From Parelaphostrongylus tenuis (taxonomy: Eukaryota > Nematoda > Chromadorea > Rhabditida > Metastrongylidae), in contig JAHQIW010007284.1 in assembly GCA_019055375.1 (NCBI GenBank), forward strand, positions 248,001 through 312,000: 64,000 nucleotides of DNA. The letters are read 5' to 3'. Made by a program: the position numbers and the translations under genes. The notes under the pieces were generated by a model. That model searched no databases, was not told the DNA's origin, and worked only from the letters and a program-made list of their open reading frames with translations. Positions 35,740-47,851 of the stretch are shown in pieces; positions within the stretch are counted from its first letter, which is position 1; each line of letters opens with the position of its first letter.

Positions 35740-38700
35740 TTAGAAAAGTTTCATATAAATATGAATAATGCGAATAATAAAGTATACACACAAGAAATTT
35801 TCAACAAGATCAAGTTTTGTTCGTAATTGAACGTTTTCATTCGGTGCCTGAACGATAAATATGGTGCAAAATCGCCATATAAGTAGCGCTATCGTTTCGA
35901 ATAACACAAGAGTAGCAATTATACCTAAATTACATTTAATTAAGATTCTTACAATATTGCCACTTATTTCCTTAAATACTCTATCACACAAAGAGTTACT
36001 CAACTATAGTGGATGCTCACATTTTGAAGCAAAACTATGTTCTTGATTCATTAGAAAATAATGAAAAGCAGAGAAAAAATTTGTCCAAAAATTTAACAGC
36101 TACGGTAGGCTCTACGAGATCGATTAAAGTTCTTAGTATACCAATTGTGGGCATTTTTGTGTAGTCCGGCGGTAGATGATCCATCAAGATTGCTCCATTC
36201 ATTATTTGAACAGCCAGACAAAGTAGTAACCATACTAAACCATTCGGTGAACGAAGAAGTGAGAATGCGTACGTTAAGCTAAATAATAATTCTCCATATT
36301 TCCAACATGACTTCCACTGTATTGGACCACAGATACTCACTATCCCTGCCCATTGTTAAATTTGTATATGGTTCTTACAAAGTAGCTTTACTGTATCAAG
36401 GAATTTGCATAAAGTTGTTACCAACAAACTATTTATACCTAAATCATATCCCCTTGAGATTCTTGCAGAGTTTGATTTAAATCCTCAAATACTTCATCAC
36501 GCGGCGAGCTACTGAACTATAACGGATGCTGACATTTTGAAGTAAAATCGTGTTCCTGCTTCAGTTGATAATAACTGAAGTCAGAGACAAAACATCTGTA
36601 AAACTTTAATGGTCTCTAATTATAGCTGACACTCTGGCGCTTTAGTCTTCTTCAGAGCAGCAATGAATAAGTATCATCGTCATAGAAATGAAATACTGAA
36701 TAAGAAAGTGATTATGAACTATCCTGCATAGAAAGGCAGTGCTTTGATGTGAAGTTACACTATTTTGTGTGGAGTCCCATTCCAGAAAAATCAACTTAAT
36801 GCGACTAACGAGGACCCGATTTCAAAAGAGCAACTGATACAGACAATGAAACGGAATCATAGCGACATTGCACGAGATGGAACCGCCACAATGAGGGTTT
36901 ATAACAACCTCCTGTGAACACATCAACAAGCTTTGCCACTTTACTCCAGTGTTGGTTATTTTAAAACGAAACGACTGATAGTCAGATAGTACAAAAGTAC
37001 AAAAAGGTTATTCAGAGTTGAAAATTTATATTTGACAATTTGAATTTCCGCACCGCAAAGCCATTGAATTAGGATAGATCCATGGAAAAAAATCTTCCAC
37101 AATTTTCGTTTTTTACTCTTTGGAATTTACACGGCCATCATCATAATTTACGGCGTGGATCCGAGCACTTCTTGCATTCGCACAGATTCCTCGCATTCAT
37201 CCATTGAGGTAATCGAAAATGACTTGTGCTGCTTTGGCTGCTGCTCAAGGGTTTTATCTTCAATATGAATGCCACTGAATACTGCTCATGACGATTCTTC
37301 TAGCAATCGCGGAAGCGGCTAAACTAAGACGTTGCTGAGCGCTAAGTTTACCGACTGCTTGAGAGTGCTCAGCGATGGTCTCGCTTTGCTTGCCACCTTG
37401 CTTCCTAATACTCCTCATCACTAACCATTGCGCTATCCTGGTCCAATCATCATAATACTTCAGTAAATAGAATTGATTTGCGTTTACTCTACGTAAAAAA
37501 AAAACAAACCAGCTGATTGAAAACAGTGGAATAACCATTCGTGTGACATAGTATACATTGTGACGTCTAAAAACTAGATTGTACCAGAAAACTGATCGAA
37601 CCATCTTTAGTGGATATCTAAACAAATAATTTAAAACACTTTTTGCTATCTTCCGCAGTTTTAATACCAATCTTAGAGGGTATTTTAAAAAAGCAATCTC
37701 CTAAGAACTCTTGCACTTACTTCTCCAATGAATCTATAATTTTAGATCCTGGAATCAAGTAGATATTTTTGGATTCAATCCTTTCAAGTGCAAAGTCGCC
37801 TACGTCAACTTTCGAAGGATTCCCTGTTTTTGTTTGATAATATGTTCTCTCTGCAGTCCCATAATCCGTGAACCTCATCCTGAATCCTTCGTATCCTAAT
37901 CAACATAGTTTTAAAAATTATGAAGGCTACAAGGGCACAATAATAAGAAAAACATTATGAAACACAAAGAAAGTTACAAAAATGTAGCAGATCGTTCACT
38001 ACCACAATAGTTGTGCAAACCATAGACGTGGTGACTGGACATGATACGAGAAGACAAAAAGCTATCGTGTATATTAATGAAATGCTTTTCTTATTCTAAT
38101 CTAAAACAGTAAACTACTTACTTGTCGGCAGTGAATGGGCTGTACATTGTAAAAGAGCAATTTTGTCGATCAAATGGATATTCGTCGTATTCAAAATGAC
38201 AAGATGTTTTCACAAGAACATTTACCTTAACACCTACACTCAAAAATTTTAACGCTTCTGCTTTGATTTCTAGATAGTTTCAAAAATCGATGATCAAACA
38301 TACGGTGCAGCGAATGTGTCCAGAATCCGTGATGGTCAGCTCACTCGTTTCAAAATTCAAAATGTCAGAAGTACGAAAGAATCTAAAATATGCTGCTTAA
38401 ATCGACTGTCAGACCTCTAACGACAAAAATTTTGAAAGTAACAGCGAGAAGCAGAGATGAAATAGATAGAAAGATGAGGAAGAGAGGCTAAACATATTCC
38501 GATATCATGTAACTCCTTGAGTACTGTTTCTAGTCACAGTATCATAATTCTAAGTAAATCTAGACGCAATGGAAAGCATCCTGCTTGACGGAAAAAATAA
38601 TGAATAAAATGCTTTAGATACGTGTCATCACATTTTTTTTTTTGTGCAGATTGCAGTGCCTTTAGCACTCGCTTTGTTTCCTGTCATGCATTTTCCACAT

Positions 38701-41700
38701 AGATCTACAAACATTTCCCATATTGTTCTATCTGTTGCTTGTGCATTTCATTCTCTTCATGAATAACGTAAAGTGCTGGTCGGGAAATGTACTTGCAGCC
38801 TCGGAAGAAGCCGAGCTAGGACGTTCGTAAAGCGCTCGTTGATTGATTGCAAGAAACAACTGACTAAGGGGATCAAACCAGCACTTTGCTTCCGATAGCA
38901 GGCATTACTATCCACTCCGCCGTAATCACCTATTTCAGACGCTAAGCAATATTATAACTGTTTACTTTACAAGTTGGCTCAAATGTATTGATGGAGAATA
39001 TTTCAATTCTTCTTTGCTCGTTATCAAAGCTTATCATCAGCTCCGCACGAATAAACGAAATACGTCTGCTCAAATAGTCAGTGTTCACCAATCCCTAAGT
39101 TTTCATTTTCTTTCGTTCTTACGTATTTTTTTCTCCCATACTTCAGTCGCCTCAATTTATTCGTCTGCTAGTAAAATATTTTATGCTGAGCAGTGCAAAA
39201 CGATAGTAAAGTATGTTTGATCGCTCAAAAAATAACTAATTTCCATTGAATATGGTATCAAGTTTTTTGTTGTCATAGTATTGCTGTCAACATCAAGTGT
39301 AGCCAGCTCTTATATGAGTTTATGTTATGTAGCTATTGACGACCCTCTATAAAAGCCATTCGAATTGGTAACAAGGCACTGCTCCTTAAAAAGATGCAAA
39401 ATCTGAAACAATTAACAAGTGGCAACAGTTTCCTGCGAAAATAGAAAAATAAAGCCTTTGGTTTGGATCACTCCTAGTACGATGCGTCATGCATTTGATT
39501 TTACTCCCAGCATCTCAGAGAAAGTTAGATTTTTAACTAAACTGAATAGTGACATTGGGGAAGTGAGGGTTATTTGTGTGTCATAGTTGTGATGTTAACT
39601 TCTCCCAGACCAATTGAATATACTACCAATTAGCCGATCTCAGAGGAAGGAAGATTTCATAGGATTAAAGCGAGGGAACAAAGCAAAGAGCCCCCGATTA
39701 ATCATTATACTGCTCTTGCGTCTTTTTAAATTGAGTTTATAACTTCATGCATATGCAAAGGCACAAAGGGTTACATTTAAAACACAGAAAAATCAGGAAC
39801 CAGTATCGCGATTAAGATACCCAAATTTCACACTATTGTTATAAATAAATCTCACTGAAAAAAAATCATACATCTCTGTCAAATAGACCTTCGGAAGCCA
39901 TACTTTGCCATCCAACTGAGATTTTCGCCGTGTTATTTCTTTGATGTTACCGTATTCTGAGGAGTTCCAGGAAATTCGTCTATCTACCCACATCTGAAAA
40001 GGAGTTAAAAGCTATAGGAATAAATTCTAAAACGGTGAATAGTTTACCCATTAATGTGGAGTGCTGTGCAAAAACATTGGCATCAGCCGGGATTCGATCC
40101 CAAATCTCAATCTTTCAAAAGGACGCACCAAGGAAAGCGTTGGTGGTGCAACGGTTAGCATACGCTCTCGGAAAGAGTGAGATCTGGGTTCGAATCCCGG
40201 CTGAAGCGAATGTTTTGCACAGCACTCCACATTGTTGGGCATATTACAACATCATACCACAGCAAGTGGCGGTTAGATAAAAAATTTGTGATTGATTAAA
40301 GTGAATAATCATTGTAACTGTTGACTAATGCACTGCAGTTTCACGGACAGAAATGCATTAGCGCTCGCACATTTTTACACAATTGCTTCTAGTGTTTAAA
40401 TAGAAACTTCAATGACACATTATAATTTTTGAAAGATGGAGTTAAACGGTACATAGGAATCGGAGTACAACCGCTAATAGTAAGCCGATAACGAGCCCTT
40501 TCTGCTATCTGATCGAATGAGCAATATCTTAGCTCCTTTAGAAATCAATGCTCGATTTTGAAAGGTAATTTTGAAACGGCGTATCTTAGTTTCAATAATT
40601 TTTATTATCAAACCAACGGCCACCATAAACTATACATCTGTGACAGTAAAAGAATGTTTATTAGTGCATAAAAGGAAAGCGCTGAATACGTTAAATGCTA
40701 CTTCGCCTTTGGTTTGGTTCTAGAACATTTCTTCTATTTTTGATTCTCAAGATCCGTTGGAGAAGGTAGTTGATATGCTCTGTAGACTAGCGATTATAAT
40801 TTATAAGGAAGAGCTTCGGAATTCATCATATTCAAATCTAAGGACGTCGGTTTTACTACGTGTGCCGACGTACTAACTAGAGGATTTGATGCACTCTTTC
40901 GACCATGGTGGGAAGCAGCCTTTTTTAGTTTTTGATGAATACGACGAATTCCTGGATGAACTCCTCCGCCGTAATTGGTTCACACGCATTGAAGAAGTAT
41001 GAAACACTCAATGAGCTTTGGACCATCAATGAAACAGGATGGAATTTATTGGCGCAATTTCGGCTCTGGAAAGTGTGTGGAGCTTTGTTGCAGTCCACCG
41101 CAAAGTCGATCGTCGCCAGTTGTTCTACAGGATCCATTTCTCGGTAAACGCTACAATACGGTGGAGATACCTGACGCTCGACTTGCCTAAAGGAACGTAG
41201 TCAACATCTTAAGACATCAATTTCTTCAACTGTTATTTGGTTCGTGCAGCATTCGTTTGTTTAGTTTTCTTCGGCCTTCCTATTTTTTGCAGATGCTCCA
41301 AAATAATTAATAAGATAACATAGAGTCTTCCTGCAAGGTCTTGAACTGTCCTAGTTGTATTTGCCCCACCAAACCCTCAAAATGATCGCCATTTAGTGTA
41401 GAAGGATAACTGTGATCTAGCTCATCCTACGTCGATTTCGTCACGACAAAAATCTGCGGAACATTCATGGCACGTGCATTGGCGTATTTTCATAGCCGCA
41501 TACGTCATTATAATTCGAACACTTAATGCTATGTTCATTCGAGTATGTATTAGTAGAAATAGTTGTCAAAATTGCTGCTTTCTTATCTCAAAATCTAACT
41601 CTTAAAAACTGCCAGAAACTCGATTTATTTCACAATTCAATTACTGAGCAAAAGTGCATAAAATTAGTTTTGCAGCAGCTTACAATGATGAACTATTTTG

Positions 41701-44700
41701 ACAAACTTTTGCTACAAGATGAGGGAGAAAAGCAAATTTCACAAATCGAACATCGATTTGGAAGCTGCCCAATAATAAATGAACAAGAAGTTTCGAGTGT
41801 CGAGGGAGAGAAAAAAGTACCAATCTCGCGCAAGTTTCAAAGAAAGAAAAGGAAGTTTGTGAGAATTTTGCATTTCTTCAATCACGCCGAGATTCAGAGT
41901 TAGTCGGACTTTTGGATTTTTGAACAAGAAATTCATAAATTTCGATTACAATAGTTCTCGCTATGAGTTCCGTAATAAAAGCATAATTCCACAAGGTCCT
42001 GATTACTGTGTTGAGCTAAGGGGAGAGATGACGACTATTACCTGCTGTCTCTTTAGACATCATGAAACTGGAGCAAGCACTTTAAACCGCCTTTAACTCA
42101 CTCAAGCACTCAAAGTCCTTAAAGTGCTTGAAAAGCTTAAGAGGGGCAAACAAAACATATTTTATTTGAAGCTTTCTCCCAAAATTTTTGTTCGAAAAAA
42201 AAAACACAAAACGTTAATTGCGCTTTAAAATAACGCAGGATTGCCATAGTACAGGCTTCCGAAAGAAAACGTCGAACTGGGAGTTCTTAATTCGGGAGGA
42301 GGATAAGTCAGCCTTGCCTTGAACCTCACATTTCAACGCTCACAAACACTTTCGTCCACTGTGAAGAACTATATAAATAGAGACATGACAACAGTTTATT
42401 CGTTGATTCATCAACATATCTATTAATTTACATAGTTTGCAAGAATTTTAACACTCCTTTCAGTCATTCGTTATATTGATTCTGACCTGTACAAATTTCG
42501 CCGGACTTGAGGGCAAAAGTTCGGCTTCTACTTAATAATTCACTTTGATGAGGCCGTTGGGTGCCCAACGAGTCACAATTCGTCGAAATTATACCACTTT
42601 ACGCTTGTCCAAAAGACAATATTCTGTTTATGTCATAGCGGCGTCGAATTTGCGGCAATGTTTGTGCCACAGCTACCGTTTTAGTTAGTAGATAAATGTC
42701 TATTTATACATATATAAATGAATGATTGCATAAAAGCACTTGTGACACAAATTATTCCATTGAAATAAATAATAACCGATGGCTTCGATTCGAAATTTAT
42801 AGTCAATCCATTTCTTTTGCTGGAATGTTAACCGCCCGTTTTTGAATAGTAACTTTATCTTACTGATTGGAAATCAAAGTTTCTCTTTGATTTCAAACTT
42901 ATATCACCTTTACATCAACATCAACGGAAGAAACTGTGGAAAATCATAAACTAGGATTATCAATTTCTTTGGTCGACTTCAGGGAAGCTGTAAAATATTG
43001 CATTTATGAAGATTTCTACATGTTCACCCATCACCATGGCGACAAACTGAGAAGTATCAGGAATTTAGGAGATCATCAAATGGCTAATCTCCCATTAATT
43101 AGAGCTTATGTGTTAATGAGAAGATTCACTCGATATTGACAACTATTAATTTACCTCGGACCTTCCAAAGACCAACAGGGACACTATAAAAGAATGCCTT
43201 GCCGGAATGAAGCAACAGTAGTCTATCATGTTTCAAGGGTGGCGTTGTGGAAACGTGTAACAGCAGTTATCAATTACAAAAACAGTACTCCTTCTTGAAG
43301 CTATGCTGCATCACCCCCTACCAAACTGTATATCACACACTTCGACTAACTAAGACGTGAGCATCAGAAAAGCCTATCTCAAGTTTACAAAGAGCCAATC
43401 TTACTGACCACATATTTTCACCATAATGGAGGTGGTCAAGATTTCTATTTAGACAGAAAGAGTCCTCGAAGTGAGTATTTCACTACTTTGAACCACCACA
43501 ATGTTTTGAAGGACTGTGATTGATAAGACAGTTCCATTTCATTTAAGCTTCATAGCTCGAGTTTTGAAAGCATAAGAAGTAAGCTGGAAGTATTGTAGGT
43601 GGATGTCAAATGAGCCTTTTGCTTGCCTAATAATCCTGAATTCATATCCCCAACTTAGCATAGGTGCGTTCTGCTATGTACATTTGGTGTTAACACTTTC
43701 GAGATCGAGCCTTTATTGTTGTCGAACACTCTTCCACAAAACCTCTGGTAATCAATCGATAGCTCGAGTCTCGATGATTTGGGATATTTGATTGGTTTTT
43801 GGACAATCTCTTTGGTGCGGCGATCCATCGAAATTAAAATTATCTTTCATACCAGTTTTGCTTTGATTGCAGGGCTAGGACCTATAGATAATTTTCATTA
43901 ATCATTTAGAGACCGTTTGATAGCATACATCATGATGCTTCTGAAACCACATTTGGGCTCTTAAAAATCCCCATACGGCTCCTTAGAAGTAGAGACAGAA
44001 TTACACTTCACCCTTGAATACTTCTTCTAGCATAAGATACATATATGCATCAAAAGGGTATGAGCGTGTGGATGAAATCGTGTTGTATTAGAAAATCAAA
44101 AAACCTAAAGGTTCCCTAGAAGCGAGGTAAAAATATTCAGTTGAGCATCGAACATTGCGCTCTTTCGAATGGAGCTCAGCGCAGTGATTGCAACTGAAAT
44201 AGAGCAATGTTCCTTATTCATTTAAAAAAATTTTTCTCCGTTTCAGAAAAGTTATTGAGTTTTGACGTAATTAGAGTAAAGATTGTGCGCTCTGTCGTTA
44301 TATAGACATTAGCATTTTATTTTCATTCTATATTACCAAAAAAAAGCAAGACGTGGTCAAGTGGTTGTGATGATTGTCGCTGTGCGGATCGCGGGCGACC
44401 CTCTGTTACTCAATCCTCTTCGGCAGTCAGCTAGGAATGTCACAGCCAGGCTATTCTCGAGATTTCAAAGAAACGTACTCAACCAGTATTCTACTACGTT
44501 CAAGGAGAACACGAGAAACAAATTGAATGCTAGAAGTGCTGGGGTCCGTGCAGCGGAAAAATTGTAGGACGGATAATGTAAAGGGATTAAGAAGTAATTA
44601 CCTAATATACTTGTTCTAAAGTTCAAGCAATAGGTCAGCTACCTCAAGTTTAAGACGTAATTGTTCTCACTCTACAGAACTCTATAGAAACCTTTTCCAA

Positions 44701-47700
44701 GTTCAATCAAATGATTTTTAGACGTCTAATGAAAAGCTAAGCACTGGCGCCATCCGTGCAAGTAATGAACGTCGAATATAGAACGCAAATTTTTCTTTGT
44801 CGCTGCTGCTGTGAATTAGAGAGGTGTTCCTTTTGAAGCCAAGATTAGCACCAGAATCATCGTTTTTCACGTTATCGAATAAATACTAGAATGTTAATGA
44901 AAAACCCCTCTGTCTGGCAAAAAAGCCAAGCGAAAACTAGTGCAAAACACGTTAAACGCTTCGAAACTAGGACGTAGCTTTTTCTTCTTTGCTGCAGCTC
45001 TCCAAGAACTCTTTTCCGGAACCGGGCCCACATGAAAATTTTCACCTGTCGAACCACTACTAAAAGTCTACTGAGAAATCTGTGCATCCTAAAAGTTTGA
45101 AAAAAAATTTCGAAAATGCTATTGTGCCATTTTTGGTAAACATGGCCTCTCGAAAGCGTTCATTGACTCGTAAAAAAATATTCAAGTGCGAAATATTAGT
45201 CTCTGTAGTTTTCTAAATTTTAAAACCAACCAACAGTATTCCTCCATGGAGAATCATCAGTTGTTGATCTTCATTCTGAAATAAAAAAAACACATTTGTC
45301 TTGTTATAGCTTTTTGAAGAATGAAGCTTATTTTTGTATTTTTGATCACGTGCTGTCACCGATTTTTAACTTTACTTTCAAAACCTTTCCCATGCTCATT
45401 TCAACCCCTTGGTGTCAACATTTTTTGCAATATTACTTTATGGTTCCTTACAATCTTTCGCCATATCAGAAAGACGAAGAAAATGTGAAAAGAAGTAAGA
45501 ACAATTTGCAAACTTTCATGCAGGAAAAATGAAAAAACTAAAGAGTGAGAGCTTTACGCAGACGAAGCTAATGTATTTCTGTCCAACAGTTGATCTAAGT
45601 CTAAGCACAGCTTTTTGCTTAATTTTTGCAGTTGAAATACAATTATTCAAAAAAATAGTTGTTGAAATTCAAACATTCAAAAGCTACAAACTTATAACCT
45701 ATCATCTATTTATAAAAAGTTTTATTATATCTACTTATAATATAACCATAACATTAAATTCGCCTTACTAAGCTTTGTACGTGATCAACGAAGAACAGTG
45801 GAAGTACTTCCGCTGGTGGATTAAATGGAGTCGATGAGTCGTAGATTTTCGGATCAAACACATTGTTTATAATCTTGCGCTGTAATGGCAAACAATTAGA
45901 TATACTCTGTAGATAAGCGGTAGAAGTTGAAACATTTGTCACTGATCAATCCTCATAACGATGCGCATTGTATTACGCCTCATTGAGCAGGAGTAATCAA
46001 ATGCATAGTTAGCCAAAACTACGACTTTCTTTGCCGAACCGATGTATCAAGCCAATGCTTCTATCCTCCAGTGCAAGTCTCGTACCACCGTTCTAATACC
46101 GGACGGATGATATACTTGGTTTACCCAAATTGGGAAATTGAACTAGCGACATCGTGCGTATTTCAACTCATCTCAAATCACTCATGAGCGCTTAGCGGCT
46201 TAAGGGATAGATAAACATGTGATTAATTCTTTTCTTCATCTCCACGAACAGAGAATACGCAGCATTTGACTTGATGCCAAGTTCCATAAGACTATAGATT
46301 AATGCCTGGCTTACGGCATAGTATAGAAGCTGTTGAAAAAATCCCTAAGAAGCACTTCTACTGCTTCTCACCTTCACATTAGGTCGTTCCATACGTTCTG
46401 GTACTAGAGCTATAAATATCGAATTTATTTACTAGAAGTAATTGAGGCTGAATGAATGTGATATCGTTCAGCTGCAGATTTTCTTGCGAACATTTTGGTA
46501 TACAATCTACCTATACCTACTTTAAGATGGAGCTGTCGTGAGAAGAAATGCGTTCGCTACTCATGCAAGAATGGCGCGTAGGGGAAGATGCTAGTGAAAC
46601 GGTGCGCAAATTTAATGGAGCCTGAGGCGATGATACAATTGCAGAAAGAACGGCTAGAAAGTGGTCTGCGAAGTTCAAAGCTGAAGAGAACAGTTTGGAG
46701 GGTCAATCGACGCTCAGGTCGTTCACAAGAAGCTCCATTAATGTGGCGCACCGCTTCATTATCATTTTTCTCTACGCGCCATTTCTGACTGAATAGCAAG
46801 CGACTCACAACAGCTTCATCTCAGAGCAAATAGGCAAGTTGTATATAAAAATGCTTACAAGAAGAATGCGCAGAGTTCAATGAACGATAACAGACTTATG
46901 AAATTTTGACCACTTCTGGTTAATGAATTTGGTGTTTAATTACTCCAGTGCCAAAACTTATAGAACGACCTAATACTTATTGATGCGCTATCTTCACGCT
47001 TTTGCTTCAGTTGAACTTAAAATATGATCGACATAGTAGTTTGCGATAAGACTGTCATGAATCTTTTTGTAATTATGCTCAATTCCGTTTTTCACTTGGT
47101 TACTAAACTTGCGTGCAATTCACAAGCAGTGTCACTTAATAGATCTTGTATAATCTATACTATCAGCCGCTCAGGTGCATACTGATGGCAAATTTTTAGT
47201 CGATGGAGTAATTTGGAGCTTTGTAGTTTTTGAACGGTAAGAATGATCACCAACGAACTGTACATAGGAAGTGCATGAGCTTGTGCAAATAGTGCATACG
47301 ATTCATGTCATACGATTCATGCTTAAGGCCTGAGTTGCTCATTGGCAGAAGAGAAGTACAACTCATCGGATCGATTAGAACTCTAATCCAGCAATGTGAG
47401 CTCACTAAAGTTTTTATCTCTATGAGGTCGGAAAATTGGTGCAAGACATGTTTGTGTAGGCAAGAGTAATAGACTAATACAACGGTAGGCCACCGTAGTC
47501 CTTGCACACGCCACATTTGTTCTCAGTCACCTACACGACACTCGACAATTTGATTGGATGCACACCGCGTGTGTTAGGGAATGATCAAGGCCGAAAGCAT
47601 GATCTTCCAATCTCAACACTATCCTTCCTTCTATAATTTAGTTAGCTTACAGTTTTTTGATAACAATGCCTTTTGCTGTGCAGTTTTTTTTCTAAATTTG

Positions 47701-47851
47701 GCTTACGAATCATAGGTCTTTTAATGGGAGGATGTATGAAATGACCTACCTCATTGTTACGCTGACGTTCAAGGTCTTGATAGATTTCGCTAAATGGTGG
47801 TAAAAGTAGTGATAGAGCATTGAAGAGAGTTAGGTCGACCGCATCACCCAT
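35740..47851 (-). CDS. Cys-loop ligand-gated ion channel subunit, nicotinic-like
   Basis: Exons in transcript order: 47851-47750, 45879-45769, (one short exon not found), 39993-39821, 38382-38300, 38233-38122, 37879-37721, 37617-37510, 36278-36142 and 35924-35740. The last seven are in phase and code for 318 residues; with the first two (34 and 37 residues) the total is about 400. The extracellular domain shows MWVDRRISWNSSEYGNI and KVWLPKVYL (W.D.RL.W / IW.PD patterns), TITDSGHIRC, and the Cys-loop CHFEYDEYPFDRQNC with exactly 13 residues between cysteines. M1 is YYVTRMVIPLFSIS, then M2 (PNGLVWLLLCLAVQIMNGAI) ending LPPDYTKMPTIG, M3 (IIATLVLFETIALLIW) and a last helix FLCVYFIIRIIHIYM. No vicinal Cys pair is seen in loop C, so it is a non-alpha type. 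The M3-M4 loop is very short. Predicted role: postsynaptic or chemosensory channel subunit; ligand unknown. The start Met is uncertain and the N-terminal hydrophobic stretch is a weak signal peptide. Confidence 0.83.
35915..36613. repeat. Diverged ~185-bp direct duplication in the channel gene
   Basis: The segment at about 35,915-36,100 recurs at about 36,428-36,613. Shared blocks include TTATACCTAAAT, GAGATTCTTGCA or its variant, TACTGAACTATAACGGATGC or its variant, and CATTTTGAAG. The first copy covers the start of the last exon and its intron; the second copy lies in the preceding intron and has lost coding function. Confidence 0.65.
40048..40244. repeat. Palindromic tRNA-derived element
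   Basis: The arm at 40,048-40,120 is repeated as its reverse complement at about 40,170-40,244. Both arms contain GTGGAGTGCTGTGCAAAA and a B-box-like GGGATTCGA(T/A)CCC. The right half contains a complete tRNA-like fold; the left arm matches only the 3' half of that fold plus the same 3' flank. It lies in the intron between the second and third found exons of the channel gene. Confidence 0.75.
40137..40208 (+). tRNA. tRNA-like sequence, probable pseudogene/SINE head
   Basis: The 72 bases fold as a cloverleaf: acceptor GCGTTGG/CTGAAGC with one mismatch and two wobbles, D stem GTGC/GCAT, anticodon stem CGCTC/GAGTG, and T arm CTGGG-TTCGAAT-CCCGG. The seven-base anticodon loop TCGGAAA would read GGA (Ser), but position 33 is C instead of the near-universal U, and the four-base variable loop is wrong for tRNA-Ser. 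The inverted partial copy beside it also argues for a retroposed element. Confidence 0.45.
41526..41903 (+). CDS. 125-codon open frame antisense to the channel intron
   Basis: An ATG-started frame of 125 codons in AT-rich DNA, longer than most chance frames here. The C-terminal half is rich in Lys, Glu and Gln (KQISQIEHRFG, RKFQRKKRKFVRI). No recognised motif, no obvious splice context and no poly(A) signal were found. It sits inside the 5.8-kb intron of the channel gene on the opposite strand. Probably chance, but listed because of its length. Confidence 0.15.
   Translation: MLCSFEYVLVEIVVKIAAFLSQNLTLKNCQKLDLFHNSITEQKCIKLVLQQLTMMNYFDKLLLQDEGEKQISQIEHRFGSCPIINEQEVSSVEGEKKVPISRKFQRKKRKFVRILHFFNHAEIQS
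46542..46776 (+). pseudogene. Decayed mariner transposase, N-terminal fragment
   Basis: The plus frame reads MRSLLMQEWRVGEDASETVR, then KFNGA, an in-frame TGA, then GDDTIAERTARKWSAKFKAE and ENSLEGQS. This matches the first helix-turn-helix of mariner transposases (EW..G..A.EA.R.I....GED.ISERT...W..KFR.G..SLED). The fragment stops before the second helix-turn-helix and has no catalytic core. It lies in the first intron of the channel gene, in opposite orientation. Confidence 0.75.

Noticed and set aside
40925..41190. Overlapping 63-71-codon frames on both strands
   Set aside because: Open on several frames at once without recognisable motif; might be an old transposon piece but unsupported.
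44872..45087. 71-codon minus-strand frame
   Set aside because: The DNA resembles a unit of the dispersed ~180-base repeat on the other strand, so the frame is most likely a by-product.
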